Shown here: positions 25,490-34,897 of the stretch, piece by piece
Layout: the number at the start of each line of letters is the position of its first letter
How positions within the stretch are numbered: position 1 is the stretch's first letter
NCBI GenBank assembly: GCA_003551005.1
Contig: PULR01000043.1
Location: forward strand, 1 to 39,414
DNA length: 39,414 bases
Direction: 5' to 3'
Origin: Mollicutes bacterium
Lineage (GTDB): Bacteria > Bacillota_I > Bacilli_A > Izemoplasmatales > Izemoplasmataceae
Position numbers and translations under genes: made by a program
Notes under the pieces: generated by a model
Database searches by the model: none
Told to the model about the DNA's origin: nothing
What the model saw: only the letters and a program-made list of their open reading frames with translations

Positions 25490-26727
25490 TATTGTTTGTC
25501 GTGCGGGCGGAGGGTGGCGCCGCTTTCGATGTCTTTTTCAATCGTGACGCCGGAGAAGACCCGGCAGTTCCTGCCGATGCGCAGGCGGGGCGCGAGGGTG
25601 ACACCCTGGCCGAGGACGGTGATGCCGCTTTCGAGCAAGTCGGGACGCTCTTCGTTCGGCGTCGCCTCGCCGGCGCCGACATAGGCGTTCTCCCCGATGA
25701 CGACCCCCTTGTCGATGATGGCGTTCTCGACGAGGGCGCCTTCCTTGATCTCGACGTCGTTGAGCACGACGCTGTTCTTGACAGTCGCGGTGGGATGGAC
25801 CACGACCCCCGGCGAGAGGACGCTGCGGCTTGCATGCCCGGCGACGATCGATCCGTTGGAGACGAGCACCTGATTCAGCGTGGCCTTGGAGCCGACTTTC
25901 ACCGACGGCAGCTCCTCGCTGCGGGTGAAGATGCGCCAGGAGCGATCATACATATCGAGCGGGATCTTGTCGACCGTGGCGGTCAGTTCCAGATTGGCCT
26001 CGAGATAGGCGTCATAGGTGCCGACATCCTTCCAGTAGTCGTTGAAGAGATGCGCGTAGACACCTTCACCGTCCCCGATCAGATGCGGGATGATGTGCTT
26101 TCCAAAGTCGAGCCCCTCGGCCTCGACTTGGTCGAGAACATCCAGCAGCGTCTTTGTCTCGAAGACGTAGATGCCCATGCTGGCGAGGTTGCTCGCGGGT
26201 TCTGCGGGCTTTTCCTGGAAGCGGCGGATCTGCAGGTTCTCATCCGCTTCGAGCACGCCGTAGCGATGCGCCTCCGACCAGGGAACCTCCTGCACGGCGA
26301 CGGTGAGTCTTGCATCGGTCTTTTCATGCTGCTTGAGCATCCGACGGTAATCCATCTTGTAGACATGATCACCCGAGAGGATCAGGACGCGTCGCGCACC
26401 GGAGCGCTTGATGTATTCAATATTCTGTCGCACCGAATCCGCGGTCCCCGAGTACCATTTCTCATAAGGCTGCAGAAGCGACAGCCGCGTGTCGCGCCGG
26501 TCGAGGTCCCAGGGCTTGCCGACGCCGATGTGCTCGCTCAGGGAGAGGGGATGATACTGCGTCAGCACCCCGATGTGGTAGATGCCGGAGTTGCTGCAGT
26601 TCGAGAGCGTGAAGTCGATGATGCGGTATTTGCCGGCGAAGGGCACCGCGGGCTTGACCCGGTTCTCCGAGAGAATGTCGAGCCGCGAGCCGCGCCCGCC
26701 GGCGAGGATCAACGCGAGCGTGTCCAA
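25489..26727 (-). CDS. glgC: glucose-1-phosphate adenylyltransferase
   Basis: Makes ADP-glucose from ATP and glucose-1-phosphate, the first step of glycogen synthesis. The 412 residues have the nucleotidyltransferase start [28 protein letters not shown], the GTADSVRQN motif, [18 protein letters not shown] and a C-terminal left-handed beta-helix with hexapeptide repeats. These catalytic motifs argue for GlgC rather than the inactive GlgD-type paralogue. The start is a TTG at 26727 with AAGGAGG 7 nt upstream; the site lies in the end of glgA, one base before it. No glgD, glgB or glgP is in the window. Confidence 0.94.
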   Translation of the reverse strand: MDTLALILAGGRGSRLDILSENRVKPAVPFAGKYRIIDFTLSNCSNSGIYHIGVLTQYHPLSLSEHIGVGKPWDLDRRDTRLSLLQPYEKWYSGTADSVRQNIEYIKRSGARRVLILSGDHVYKMDYRRMLKQHEKTDARLTVAVQEVPWSEAHRYGVLEADENLQIRRFQEKPAEPASNLASMGIYVFETKTLLDVLDQVEAEGLDFGKHIIPHLIGDGEGVYAHLFNDYWKDVGTYDAYLEANLELTATVDKIPLDMYDRSWRIFTRSEELPSVKVGSKATLNQVLVSNGSIVAGHASRSVLSPGVVVHPTATVKNSVVLNDVEIKEGALVENAIIDKGVVIGENAYVGAGEATPNEERPDLLESGITVLGQGVTLAPRLRIGRNCRVFSGVTIEKDIESGATLRPHDKQ

Positions 26728-26728
26728 G

Positions 26729-28150
26729 CTATCGCCTCCTTAAGCGTCGATAAAGGGTTTCGTATTGTTCCGCGCGGCGTTCCCAGCTGAAGTCTTTCTG
26801 CATCCCGCGGCGCATGAGCTTCTTGAACCGCTCGAAATCCCTGCGGACCGTCGTCGCCTCTTCAATCGCGCGGGCAAGGTCGGCACTGTCGAAGTTCAGA
26901 AAGCCGAACCCTTCTCCTTCTCCCGTGTAGCGGTTGAACGGTTCGACCGAATCATTGAGCCCGCCGGTCTGGCGGACGATGGGGACGGCCCCATAGCGCA
27001 TGGCGATCATCTGCGAGAGGCCGCACGGTTCGTAGCGGGAAGGCATCAGGAAGAAATCGGACCCGGCATAGATCTGTCTCGCGATAGGGTCGCTGAAGCC
27101 GAAATACAGCCCGACCCGGTCCGGGAAGCGGCGGTTGAGGTTCTCCAGATAGGCCTTGATGTCCTCATCTCCCTCTCCCAGGACGACCAGGTCGAAATCG
27201 CCCGCTTCCAGGTGACGCTCGACGACCCCATCAAGCAGGTTGAACCCCTTCTGCTCGGTAAGGCGGGAGACGATGCCGAGCACCGGGCGCTCATCCGGGG
27301 GGAGGTGGAAGCGCTCCTTGAGCGCCTGGCGGTTGGCGGCCTTGCCCTTGAGATAGTTGTGAAGACCGAAGGGTTTGGCGATGTGCGAATCGTGGCGCGG
27401 GTCGAACGCATCGGTGTCGAGGCCGTTGAGAATACCGAAAAGGTCATCCTTGCGGCTGTCGATGATGGCTTCGAGACCATGGGCGAAGTAGGCGTAGCGG
27501 AGCTCTTCGGCATGGGTCTCGCTGACCGTGCTCAATAGATCGGCGCTGACAAGGGCGGTCTTGAGAAAATTGATGTGACCGTCAAAATCCAGCGCATCGT
27601 CGTAGGGGATGTTCAAATGGCTCATCAGACCCTTGTCGAAATGTCCCTGATAGGCGATGTTGTGGATGGTGAACAAGGTCCGTGCCCTTGATGCGATGTG
27701 ACGGTAATCGTCGGTGTGGTTGAGGATGTAGGGGATGAGTCCGGTGGGCCAATCGTGCAGGTGCAGCACATCGACGCCGATGTCGAGCTCGTCTATGAGT
27801 TTCAGGGCGGCGTGGGCGAAGAATCCATAGCGTTCGCCGTCGTCGAAGTCGCCGTAGAGGTGCTCGCGGTACCCGAAATAATAATCGTTGTCGATCAAGA
27901 AGACATTCATGCCCTCGTGGACCAGATGCTGGAAACCGGCATATTCCTGACGCTCATGGACCGGAATGCGCACGGCCTTGATCGTATCGAGCGCCGGATG
28001 GGCTTCCTTGATGACTTTGTGCATGGGCAGGATGAGGCTGACGTCATGGCCTATTCCGAACAGCGTCCTCGGCAGGCTGCCGACAACATCCGCCAGCCCG
28101 CCGGACTTGGCGAACGGAACAGCCTCGCTCGCCACGAACACGATTTTCAT
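26729..28150 (-). CDS. glgA: glycogen synthase (ADP-glucose)
   Basis: GT5 glycosyltransferase that extends alpha-1,4-glucan from ADP-glucose. The 473 residues have the ADP-glucose-binding KSGGL at 15-19 (usually KTGGL), [18 protein letters not shown] and the C-terminal [12 protein letters not shown] and GGLNDSV motifs. AGGAGG lies 9 nt before the ATG, and a good promoter lies upstream. It is first in a two-gene operon with glgC. Confidence 0.96.
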   Translation of the reverse strand: MKIVFVASEAVPFAKSGGLADVVGSLPRTLFGIGHDVSLILPMHKVIKEAHPALDTIKAVRIPVHERQEYAGFQHLVHEGMNVFLIDNDYYFGYREHLYGDFDDGERYGFFAHAALKLIDELDIGVDVLHLHDWPTGLIPYILNHTDDYRHIASRARTLFTIHNIAYQGHFDKGLMSHLNIPYDDALDFDGHINFLKTALVSADLLSTVSETHAEELRYAYFAHGLEAIIDSRKDDLFGILNGLDTDAFDPRHDSHIAKPFGLHNYLKGKAANRQALKERFHLPPDERPVLGIVSRLTEQKGFNLLDGVVERHLEAGDFDLVVLGEGDEDIKAYLENLNRRFPDRVGLYFGFSDPIARQIYAGSDFFLMPSRYEPCGLSQMIAMRYGAVPIVRQTGGLNDSVEPFNRYTGEGEGFGFLNFDSADLARAIEEATTVRRDFERFKKLMRRGMQKDFSWERRAEQYETLYRRLRRR

Positions 28151-28179
28151 GTACGAATCCCTCCTTACGTTATATTTCC

Positions 28180-28208
28180 ATTATACACGAAACCGGGCCT
28201 GCTGATAA
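28180..28208 (-). promoter_or_regulatory. promoter of glgA-glgC
   Basis: On the minus strand, -35 TTATCA (28208-28203), a 17-nt spacer, and -10 TATAAT (28185-28180), 30 nt before the glgA start. Confidence 0.7.
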
Positions 28209-28219
28209 TGCGTTCATGG

Positions 28220-28245
28220 AAAAACCCCGGCCGAAAGCCGGGGTT
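28220..28245 (-). terminator. terminator of thiT
   Basis: AACCCCGGC (28223-28231) and GCCGGGGTT (28237-28245) form a perfect 9-bp stem. On the minus strand the stem is followed by T at 28224-28220. It separates thiT from the glgA promoter. Confidence 0.92.
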
Positions 28246-28268
28246 GTCGTATAAACGGGGAGTGCGTC

Positions 28269-28802
28269 TCATCGGTCGAGCAGCGGCTTGAGCCGGTCGA
28301 AGATCAACAAGCCGATGACGAGCGTCAGCGCGATCGAGGGGCCCATGTAGGTGAAATTGTAAGTAAGGGAATACTCGAGGACGGGGGTGCCTTCCGGTGC
28401 GTACTCGCCGAAGAACACCACGCCGCTCACGACGTGGAGGGCGAAACGCAGGATGCCGGCCGCAAGGATTCCGAGACCGAAATAGACGGCGCTCTCTCGG
28501 CCCATGCGGAAGAACCACGCCGCGGAGGCAAGAGCGCCGAAGGCGAGGAGGTAGTCCAGAAAGAACGACCCCCAGTGCAGGGCGAGTCCGGAAAGCAGGA
28601 AGTTCAGGACACCGAAAATCATGCCCCCGAGCAATCCACGGAGGAAGCCCTGTCGATAGGCGAGGATGATCAACGGCAGCATCGTGATGTCGATGCTGCC
28701 GCCCTGCGGCTGCCTCGGCAGGATGCGGAAGGCGAATTCGATGACGACGGCCACGGCGATAAGCAGAGCCGTCTCGGTCAACTGTCTGCTGGTGGGGTTC
28801 AT
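28269..28802 (-). CDS. thiT: thiamine ECF-transporter S component ThiT
   Basis: Membrane-embedded thiamine-binding subunit that works with the shared ECF energy module. The 177 residues have about six membrane segments and the family signature PQGGSIDITMLPLIILAYRQG followed by a glycine-rich helix. The ATG at 28802 has GGGAG 7 nt upstream; the longer frame to 28853 overlaps the riboswitch terminator and is rejected. A TPP riboswitch lies directly upstream, which supports the substrate. The ECF ATPase and T subunits are not in the window. Confidence 0.95.
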   Translation of the reverse strand: MNPTSRQLTETALLIAVAVVIEFAFRILPRQPQGGSIDITMLPLIILAYRQGFLRGLLGGMIFGVLNFLLSGLALHWGSFFLDYLLAFGALASAAWFFRMGRESAVYFGLGILAAGILRFALHVVSGVVFFGEYAPEGTPVLEYSLTYNFTYMGPSIALTLVIGLLIFDRLKPLLDR

Positions 28803-28824
28803 GTAATCACTCCCTTCAGGATAG

Positions 28825-28860
28825 AAAAAGGGTTCTGTTCCGCCTAGGAACAAAACCCTC
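28825..28860 (-). terminator. TPP riboswitch expression-platform terminator
   Basis: GGGTTCTGTTCC and GGAACAAAACCC form a 12-bp stem with one mismatch (28830-28841, 28848-28859). On the minus strand it is followed by five T (28829-28825). It sits between the aptamer and thiT and should form when TPP is bound. Confidence 0.9.
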
Positions 28861-28869
28861 GTGTGTGCA

Positions 28870-28962
28870 AAGATTTCTTCCTACGCTGGCATTACCCAGA
28901 TCAGGTAGGGTCCGTCCTAGTTCCAAGGACGTCTCAGCCTAGTCCTCTAAGCTCCCCGTGTT
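28870..28962 (-). promoter_or_regulatory. TPP riboswitch (THI element) controlling thiT
   Basis: On the minus strand the conserved parts appear in order: CGGGGAGC, GGCTGAGA, ACCCTACCTGATCTGGGTAA and TGCCAGCGTAGG. The pyrimidine-binding and pyrophosphate-binding arms are both present. It is followed by a terminator, so high TPP should stop thiT transcription. Confidence 0.97.
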
Positions 28963-28976
28963 TAAACGACAACCTC

Positions 28977-29004
28977 ATTATAACATGCCTCGTGCTGCTG
29001 ACAA
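28977..29004 (-). promoter_or_regulatory. promoter of the TPP riboswitch-thiT transcript
   Basis: On the minus strand, -35 TTGTCA (29004-28999), a 16-nt spacer, and -10 TATAAT (28982-28977) preceded by TGT. It lies after the stop of the VOC gene at 29018. Confidence 0.75.
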
Positions 29005-29017
29005 CCGTCATACATCC

Positions 29018-29371
29018 CTAATTCAGGAACACCTGGAACTCAAGCGTATGACCATCGGGGTCTTCGGCGAAGAAATGGTAGAGCTTGAATTCATCGTTGA
29101 GCTTGGGCTGGGTGATCGAGGAGACCTCGGTCTTCAGCCGCTCATACATCCGTTCGACTTCAATCTTGCGTTCATAGACAAAGGCGATGCAGGTCGAGTT
29201 CGCATGATGCGCCGGGTGGTGCGTGCAGAAACCGATCTTGCCGTGCCCGTCCAAGTCGTAGATGAGGCACTTTCCCTGGTCCTTGTAGAGAGTGAGGCCC
29301 AGTACGTCCCCATAGAAGCGACGGACGGCGGTGAGGTCGTAGGTCTTGTAGAAATGGATCACGTCATTCAT
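29018..29371 (-). CDS. VOC superfamily (glyoxalase-like) protein
   Basis: Small protein of 117 residues with the vicinal-oxygen-chelate pattern: an N-terminal beta-strand and helix (DVIHFYKTYDLTAVRRFYGDV), a central strand pair, and a C-terminal EDPDGHTLEFQVFLN in which the glutamate is the usual metal ligand. The function could be a lyase, dioxygenase or resistance-type binding protein; sequence alone does not tell. The ATG at 29371 has GAGG 8 nt upstream; the longer frame overlaps the pdp end. It follows pdp by 16 bases and probably shares its transcript. Confidence 0.82.
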   Translation of the reverse strand: MNDVIHFYKTYDLTAVRRFYGDVLGLTLYKDQGKCLIYDLDGHGKIGFCTHHPAHHANSTCIAFVYERKIEVERMYERLKTEVSSITQPKLNDEFKLYHFFAEDPDGHTLEFQVFLN

Positions 29372-29387
29372 CGTGAACGCCTCGCTT

Positions 29388-30680
29388 TCATTCGACGATT
29401 TCGAGAATGAGAGGCGGTTTCTCGACATGCTCGCCCGTGATCTCGAAAGCGTCGAGGATAGTCTTGAGTTCGTCGTCGATGCCTTCCTTGTTGGTGTAGA
29501 CGTAGGCGAGTTCCTCGCCTTTTGCGACTTTATCGCCGACTTTCTTGTTCAGCACGATGCCGACGTTGGGGTCGATGTCGTCGTCCTTCGTCGAGCGCCC
29601 GGCACCCAGCCGCATCGCGGAGAGGCCGATCGAAAGCGCATCAAGCCGTTTGACGTAGCCCTCGGATTCACTCTTGACAGAGACGATGCCCTTGACGTCG
29701 ACGAAGTCGTTCAGATCGGGAAGCTCGCCGCCCTGCGCCTTGATCAGCTGCTTGAAGCGATCGCTCGCTTCCAGGTTGGAGACTTTCTCCTTGAGGAGCT
29801 CGCGCGCCGCGTCCGAACTGTCTGCAAGCTCCGCGTCCCGTACAAGATAACTGCCGATCTCCGTGCAGAGGCGTTCGAGGTCGGCCGGACCGTTACCCTG
29901 CAGGGTCTGGACGGCTTCGATCACCTCGAGGCGGTTCCCCACGGCGTAGCCGAGGGGCTGGGACATGTCGGTGATGAAAGCCGTGACGCGCTTGCCGAAG
30001 TTGCGGCCGATCTTGACCATGATCCGGCTCAGCTCCCGCGCATCGTCGAGGGTCTTCATGAAGGCGCCCTCGCCGATCTTGACATCGAGCACGATGGCAT
30101 CGGAGCCGCTCGCAAGCTTCTTGCTCATGATCGAGGCGGCGATGAGGGGGATGCTCGGGACCGTGCCCGTGACGTCGCGAAGGGCGTAGAGCTTCTTGTC
30201 GGCCGGCGCAAGCGAGGCCGTCTGGCCGGCGATCGAGATATTGATGTCGTTGACCTGCTCGATGAACTGCTCATTCGAGAGCGAGACGGAAAGACCCGGG
30301 ATGGATTCAAGCTTGTCGAGGGTCCCGCCGGTGTGGCCGAGGCCGCGGCCCGAAAGCTTGGCCACCTTCGCTCCCGCGGCGGCGACGAGCGGACCGAGGA
30401 CGAGCGTGGTCTTATCGCCCACGCCGCCGGTTGAATGTTTGTCGACCTTGATGCCCTGGATGGCGGAAAGGTCGATGATGTCGCCGCTGTTGAGGACGGC
30501 TTCGGTCAGATGCGTTGCTTCATCATCGTCCATGGAGTTGAAATAGACGGCCATCATCAGGCTGCTGGCTTGATAGTCGGGAATCTCCCCTTTGACGTAG
30601 CCCTCGACGAAGAATTCGATTTCTTCCTTGCTCAGGGCATGATTGTCGCGTTTCTTTTCAATGATGTCGACCATGCGCAT
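29388..30680 (-). CDS. pdp: pyrimidine-nucleoside phosphorylase
   Basis: Phosphorolyses uridine, thymidine and deoxyuridine to base and (deoxy)ribose-1-phosphate. The 430 residues begin MRMVDIIEKKRD and carry the phosphate motif KHSTGGVGDKTTL and the family signature SGRGLGHTGGTLDKLE. AGGAG lies 9 nt before the ATG. Its deoxyribose-1-phosphate product would feed the deoC route encoded near 37 kb, via a phosphopentomutase not in this window. Confidence 0.96.
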   Translation of the reverse strand: MRMVDIIEKKRDNHALSKEEIEFFVEGYVKGEIPDYQASSLMMAVYFNSMDDDEATHLTEAVLNSGDIIDLSAIQGIKVDKHSTGGVGDKTTLVLGPLVAAAGAKVAKLSGRGLGHTGGTLDKLESIPGLSVSLSNEQFIEQVNDINISIAGQTASLAPADKKLYALRDVTGTVPSIPLIAASIMSKKLASGSDAIVLDVKIGEGAFMKTLDDARELSRIMVKIGRNFGKRVTAFITDMSQPLGYAVGNRLEVIEAVQTLQGNGPADLERLCTEIGSYLVRDAELADSSDAARELLKEKVSNLEASDRFKQLIKAQGGELPDLNDFVDVKGIVSVKSESEGYVKRLDALSIGLSAMRLGAGRSTKDDDIDPNVGIVLNKKVGDKVAKGEELAYVYTNKEGIDDELKTILDAFEITGEHVEKPPLILEIVE

Positions 30681-30714
30681 GGAAAACCACTCCTATTCTG
30701 TACTGTCATCTGTC

Positions 30715-30754
30715 TTGCCTATCTGCTTCTTGAGCAGGCACATTCATTCTATCA
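30715..30754 (-). promoter_or_regulatory. extended -10 promoter and leader hairpin of pdp
   Basis: On the minus strand TGATAGAAT (30754-30746) is an extended -10 without a clear -35. In the leader an imperfect hairpin pairs TGCCTGCT with AGC...AGGCA (30739-30715). It could be a small regulatory element or chance. Confidence 0.4.
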
Positions 30755-30770
30755 TAGATTGAACGGGCCT

Positions 30771-31580
30771 TCACCCCTCTGAATGTTCCTCCGCATGGGG
30801 GCGGATGATTTCACGGACCTGCTCGCTGAGTTCGGCCGAGTTCATGCCTTGATAATCCGCCGGTTTCAAAAGCGGGCCGAAACGGATCTGCACATTCTGC
30901 GAGACGAAGGGCCAGCCCCGCCAGGTCCGGTGCACGCCTCTGAGGGAGGCGACGAGGATGTCTGCCTTCGGTCTCATCGCCAGCTTGAAGGCGCCGGAGC
31001 GGAACGGACGCATCTTGGGAGAGTGGCTGCGCTCGCCTTCGGGGAAGATGATGACGGGGACCCCTTGCTCATAAGCCTTGATGCCCTCCAATATCGCCTT
31101 GGCGGCGCTTCGGTCCGCCATACGGGTGATGGGGATGTTGCCGAGCAGGCGCGTCCATCTGCCGATGACCGGCCAGGAGAAGATTTCCTCCTTGGCGATG
31201 AAGACCACCCGGCGGTTTTTGAACTGGGCCTTGAGAACCAGGATGTCATAAAGCGTCTGATGGTTGCTGACAAGCACGAAGGGACCCTCCGGGGTCTTCT
31301 CAAGACCGCTGACGTCGACTCGCAGCCGCAGCAGGCGAATCAAAAGCCTCATGACGCTCACGACGACACGGTGGTCGGTGGGGTTGAAGGGGTCTTTGTT
31401 GCGGCGGATGAGGGCATAGACCCACAGGAACAAAAGCAACCCCGCGAACGCCGTCGCGAACGAACCGACCAGGGCCAGCACCAACAACCCTGCCCGCCAG
31501 CCCAGGACAAAGGCATCAAGCAGCCAGCCATAAAGCACGAAGAAAGCGGCCCAGGCGATAAGATAAAGAAGCGTCGCCAT
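30771..31580 (-). CDS. plsC: 1-acyl-sn-glycerol-3-phosphate acyltransferase
   Basis: Makes phosphatidic acid by acylating lysophosphatidic acid at the membrane. The 269 residues have two N-terminal membrane segments (about 2-24 and 30-57), then the catalytic NHQTLYD (H107-x4-D112), the glycerol-phosphate-binding FPEGERSHS near 180, and GNIPITR. The folA stop and this start overlap as TGATG at 31582-31578, so translation is coupled; a GTG at 31583 is the alternative. It is last in the thyA-folA-plsC unit, an odd partner for dTMP synthesis genes. Confidence 0.92.
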   Translation of the reverse strand: MATLLYLIAWAAFFVLYGWLLDAFVLGWRAGLLVLALVGSFATAFAGLLLFLWVYALIRRNKDPFNPTDHRVVVSVMRLLIRLLRLRVDVSGLEKTPEGPFVLVSNHQTLYDILVLKAQFKNRRVVFIAKEEIFSWPVIGRWTRLLGNIPITRMADRSAAKAILEGIKAYEQGVPVIIFPEGERSHSPKMRPFRSGAFKLAMRPKADILVASLRGVHRTWRGWPFVSQNVQIRFGPLLKPADYQGMNSAELSEQVREIIRPHAEEHSEG

Positions 31581-32065
31581 CACAAACCACCTTCCTTGCG
31601 CCGGTAGACCTTGAACGTCAAGGGCGGTTTATTTGTCTGGCTGATCATCTCGAACGCCTCGAAGTCAACCTCGGGGAAATACGTATCGCCCGTGTGCGAT
31701 TCATCGATGCGGGTCAGATAGAGATAGTCCGCATAAGGCAGGGCGGCCTCGTAGACGCTGCGTCCGCCGATGACGAACAGCTCTTCTTCTTTCTCCTTGA
31801 ACTCTGTAAGGAACGCATTGAGGTCACGGACCATCCGCACCCCTGCAAACCCTTCCGCAGAACGGCTCAACACATAGTTCTCACGCCCCGGCAGCGGTCC
31901 GCCGAGCTTGGCGGCGATGGATTCGTAGGTCTTGCGCCCCATGAGCACTTTCTTTCCTTTCGTCGTGCGTTTGAAATATCGCAAGTCCTCGCTGTGGTGC
32001 CAGGGCAGGTCGTCGCCCTTGCCGATGAGGCCGTTGCGGTCCATCGCCGCAATCAACGAGATCAT
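31580..32065 (-). CDS. folA: dihydrofolate reductase
   Basis: Reduces dihydrofolate made by thymidylate synthase. The 161 residues have [25 protein letters not shown] with the catalytic acid Asp27, the NADPH-binding MGRKTYES, and VIGG near the middle. GGAGG lies 7 nt before the ATG. It overlaps thyA by ATGA and plsC by TGATG, a tightly coupled unit. Confidence 0.96.
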   Translation of the reverse strand: MISLIAAMDRNGLIGKGDDLPWHHSEDLRYFKRTTKGKKVLMGRKTYESIAAKLGGPLPGRENYVLSRSAEGFAGVRMVRDLNAFLTEFKEKEEELFVIGGRSVYEAALPYADYLYLTRIDESHTGDTYFPEVDFEAFEMISQTNKPPLTFKVYRRKEGGL

Positions 32066-32940
32066 ACGCTCACCTCCGCCTTGATGTGTGGATGCGGGTC
32101 GTAGCCTTCAAGGACAATATCCTCGGGAGTGAAATCAAGCACCCTTTCGCAACGTTCCCTGAGATACACCCGGGGAAGCTTCCGGGGTTCACGTCCAAGC
32201 TGTATTCTTGCCTGTTCGAGATGGTTCTGATAGATGTGGGCGTCCCCGATGGAATGTACGAAAGTGCCTGGCGAATAACCGGTCTCCCGGGCGACCATCA
32301 TCAACAACAGCGAATAGCTGGCGATGTTGAAGGGGACGCCGAGGAAGACGTCCGCGCTGCGCTGATAAAGCTGCAGCGAGAGGCGTCCCTCGTGGACATA
32401 GAACTGAAAGAGGACATGGCAGGGAGGGATTTCCATGTGGGGAATCTGCGGCGGATTCCAGCTGCTGATGACATGCCGCCGGGAGTGCGGATTCTCTTGA
32501 ATCTGCCGGATAATCGTTTGCAGCTGATCGACGTTCTCGTGTCTACCCTCGAAGTCCCGCCACTGTTTCCCATAGACGGGCCCCAGATCACCATGACGCT
32601 CGGCGAAAACCTTGTCCGTCTTGATTTTTTCTACGAAGGTCTTCAATGATTCGCCCTGATATTCGGAAGACTGCTGGAACCTACGGTAGGGCCACTCGTT
32701 CCAGATTCGCACACCATTGCGCACAAGATAGCGGATATTGGTGTCCCCTGAGAGGAACCAAAGCAGTTCGTGCACGACGCTTTTAAAATGGATGCGTTTC
32801 GTCGTCACCACGGGGAATCCATCTGCCAGGTTGAAACGCATCTGATGTCCGAAGACCGATCTTGTGCCGGTCCCGGTCCGGTCATCCTTGTCAATGCCTT
32901 CGTTCAGGATGCGGTGCAGGAGATTCAAGTACTGTTCCAT
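32062..32940 (-). CDS. thyA: thymidylate synthase ThyA
   Basis: Methylates dUMP to dTMP with methylene-tetrahydrofolate, leaving dihydrofolate for FolA. The 292 residues start [15 protein letters not shown] and contain DRTGTGT, the catalytic [10 protein letters not shown] with Cys174, and [15 protein letters not shown]. There is an insert of about 30 residues after RIWNEW (around 84-115), the longer form seen in many Bacillota. GAGG lies 8 nt before the ATG at 32940; the frame runs back to 33006, but the -10 box at 32966-32971 lies inside that part. Confidence 0.97.
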   Translation of the reverse strand: MEQYLNLLHRILNEGIDKDDRTGTGTRSVFGHQMRFNLADGFPVVTTKRIHFKSVVHELLWFLSGDTNIRYLVRNGVRIWNEWPYRRFQQSSEYQGESLKTFVEKIKTDKVFAERHGDLGPVYGKQWRDFEGRHENVDQLQTIIRQIQENPHSRRHVISSWNPPQIPHMEIPPCHVLFQFYVHEGRLSLQLYQRSADVFLGVPFNIASYSLLLMMVARETGYSPGTFVHSIGDAHIYQNHLEQARIQLGREPRKLPRVYLRERCERVLDFTPEDIVLEGYDPHPHIKAEVSV

Positions 32941-32965
32941 GGCCACCACCTCTTCTTGTCCTTTC

Positions 32966-32974
32966 ATTATAGCA
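32966..32974 (-). promoter_or_regulatory. extended -10 promoter of thyA-folA-plsC
   Basis: Reads TGCTATAAT on the minus strand, a TGn-TATAAT extended -10 with no clear -35. It is 26 nt before the thyA start. Confidence 0.6.
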
Positions 32975-33029
32975 TACCCGCCGCCGTTGCGTGAGGTCAA
33001 GCTCAATCACCGGATTATTCGCGATTCAA

Positions 33030-33053
33030 GAAAAAAAGGCCCCGCGGGGCCTT
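33030..33053 (-). terminator. terminator of ssb
   Basis: A perfect palindrome AAGGCCCC-GC-GGGGCCTT (33036-33053), followed on the minus strand by seven T (33037-33031). It touches the ssb stop codon. Confidence 0.9.
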
Positions 33054-33403
33054 CAGGCATCGGAGGAAGTGTCCTCCCGATGCTTCGGACTGATAAAACT
33101 GATCTTTTCGGCGACGACTTCCGGGTAGGTGAACGTACGATCCTCCTCGAGCTTGTAGAAACGCTGTGCAAGACGTGCCTTCACCCCGACGGTCGAACCC
33201 TTTCGGCAGTGCGCGACCGTGTTCTCCGCAATGCCGCTCCACAGCGTGCACCGGATGAAATCCGTCTCGTAAGTGCCACTTTCGGCGCTTTTGAAGCTTC
33301 TTTGCAGCGCAAGGGTGATGGTGGTCACTTTCCGGCCGCTTTCGAGCTTCCGGAGTTCAGGGTCGTAGACCAGCCTGCCGACAAGAACGACTTGGTTTAC
33401 CAC
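33053..33403 (-). CDS. ssb: short single-stranded DNA-binding protein, SsbB-like
   Basis: OB-fold protein binding single-stranded DNA, 116 residues. It begins VNQVVLVGRLVYDPELR and contains ITLALQRSF, FIRCTLW and AENTVAHCRKGS, typical of SSB. It lacks the flexible linker and the acidic DDDIPF-type tail of full-length replication SSB. The length and sequence style match Bacillus SsbB, the DNA-uptake paralogue, so this may be the accessory SSB. A GTG at 33403 has GGAGG 7 nt upstream. It is a single-gene unit between the M16 pair and thyA. No competence operator was recognised. Confidence 0.88.
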   Translation of the reverse strand: MVNQVVLVGRLVYDPELRKLESGRKVTTITLALQRSFKSAESGTYETDFIRCTLWSGIAENTVAHCRKGSTVGVKARLAQRFYKLEEDRTFTYPEVVAEKISFISPKHREDTSSDA

Positions 33404-33491
33404 GGCGGTCCCTCCTTTCGGCTTTTCACTCTATCACGTCCCAAGCGGATACCGAAATGTCGTAGACAGGAGGGGTTTCGAAAATAGTAAA

Positions 33492-33539
33492 AAAACCCGT
33501 CGGGTTCAGCTTGAAAAGCGCAAGGGCCGGACGGGTTTT
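33492..33539 (-). terminator. terminator of the M16 peptidase pair
   Basis: AAAACCCGTC (33492-33501) and GACGGGTTTT (33530-33539) form a perfect 10-bp stem around a 28-base loop. On the minus strand it is followed by a T-run. It lies about 70 bases after the M16 gene, inside the 207-base gap to ssb. The rest of that gap holds no gene I can support. Confidence 0.65.
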
Positions 33540-33610
33540 CGGCAATTTCTTCGATAGGAGGGCTTTTGAGGACGGTAACGCAAAATTCTATTTTTCAGAT
33601 TCTTAAGCTG

Positions 33611-34897
33611 TCACTTATCGGGATGAACGATGTAGGTGCTCCGTGCGGAGAGGTCGAGCCGTCGACGCTGCGCTTCGACTTCCTCGTAGGAGATGGATTG
33701 AGCGAGATCGAGGACGTCATGGAAATAGACACCGTGTGAAAGATGGGACGTGAATTGCTGTGAAAGCGCTTCGAGGTTGTCAAGACCCATGAGGAAGCTG
33801 CCGACCATGCGACGCTTCACCCGTTCGAAATCGTCCTTGTTGAAAGCGGCATCTTTCCCGGGGAGCTGCTCAAGCAAATCATGGAGCTTCTGCTTGAGCG
33901 CTTCCGGTTCGTTGGTCTCCGAGCCGGCGAGGATGTGGGCGTATGTGTCCTCATAGACGATGTCAAGACCGAACGTGTCGTTGATGAGTCCGGATTCGAG
34001 CATCGATTCGTAGGTCTCGCTGCTGCGTCCGAACTGAAGGTCGAGCAGGATGGAGAGGATTATCTTTTCGCGGATGCGGGCTTTTTTGTCGCCGTGCAGC
34101 CGCGGCGAGAGCTTCACGCCGAGCAGAAGGCTCGGTGTGAGCACGTCGAGGCGTTCTTCCTGATGTTCACGTTCGACGCCGGCAGGCTCCTGAAGCGTTG
34201 GCGGCAGCGGTTCCTTGAAGGTTCGTCCCGGAAGTGTGACGCGCTTGTCGAGATAGTCCTCGAGGACATAAGGGTCGACATCCCCGACGACGACCACGAC
34301 CGCGTGTTCGGGCTGATAGAATGCTTCGTGCATGCTTCGCAAATCTTCGACGCTGACCTTGTCGATGCTCTCCTTGGTTCCGAGAATGTCCTCGCGAAGA
34401 GGATGTTCGCAGTAGAGATTGTTGAGCAGGCCGTGGAACTGCCGATAGTGGGGATCGTCAAGGTGCATGTTGAGCTCCTCGGATATGATGTTGCGTTCCT
34501 TTTCGACACCGTCCTGGGAGAAGTCGGGGTAAAAGCACATCTCAAGCAGTCGTTCGATGTTGGCGAAGACCTTGTCGGTCGCATGAAAAAGATACGTGGT
34601 GCGGTGATGGTCCGTGAAGGCGTTGATCTGCGCTTCGTCCATCGAGAAGTCGGCAGAGATGTCACGACCGGCGCGCTCGAAAATCTTGTGTTCGAGGAAG
34701 TGCGCCACCCCGGGAGGGACGGTCCGCACGGCTCCGGATTCGTCCTTGTATCGACGGTGGACGCTGCCGAGCGGCGCCGAAAGCGTGACGTACGTCTTTG
34801 CGAAACGACGCTTGCGGAGGACGTAGATATCCAGCCGTTGCCTGAGGGTGAATTTGTAGACAATCTCGTCATAGGCTTTGTAGGTGGTCTTTTTCAT
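33611..34897 (-). CDS. ymfH: M16 family zinc peptidase, catalytic subunit (YmfH-like)
   Basis: Clam-shell metallopeptidase half of 428 residues. It has the inverted zinc motif HFLEH at 66-70 (HxxEH) and the third-ligand region EKERNIISEE about 65 residues later, so it should be active. It resembles Bacillus YmfH. Its partner gene, without a zinc motif, lies immediately upstream and overlaps by ATGA, as expected for a two-chain M16 enzyme. Substrates are not known. No signal peptide is seen, so it should be cytosolic. Confidence 0.9.
   Translation of the reverse strand: MKKTTYKAYDEIVYKFTLRQRLDIYVLRKRRFAKTYVTLSAPLGSVHRRYKDESGAVRTVPPGVAHFLEHKIFERAGRDISADFSMDEAQINAFTDHHRTTYLFHATDKVFANIERLLEMCFYPDFSQDGVEKERNIISEELNMHLDDPHYRQFHGLLNNLYCEHPLREDILGTKESIDKVSVEDLRSMHEAFYQPEHAVVVVVGDVDPYVLEDYLDKRVTLPGRTFKEPLPPTLQEPAGVEREHQEERLDVLTPSLLLGVKLSPRLHGDKKARIREKIILSILLDLQFGRSSETYESMLESGLINDTFGLDIVYEDTYAHILAGSETNEPEALKQKLHDLLEQLPGKDAAFNKDDFERVKRRMVGSFLMGLDNLEALSQQFTSHLSHGVYFHDVLDLAQSISYEEVEAQRRRLDLSARSTYIVHPDK

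Noticed and set aside
25276-26790. A 504-codon plus-strand frame over recU and glgC
   Set aside because: It overlaps two well-supported genes, one in another frame and one on the other strand, and has no recognisable domain.
28803-28853. Upstream extension of thiT
   Set aside because: The extra codons overlap the riboswitch terminator, and the ATG at 28802 has a proper ribosome site.
30715-30740. A riboswitch in the pdp leader
   Set aside because: Only one short imperfect hairpin is visible, with no terminator and no recognisable aptamer core.
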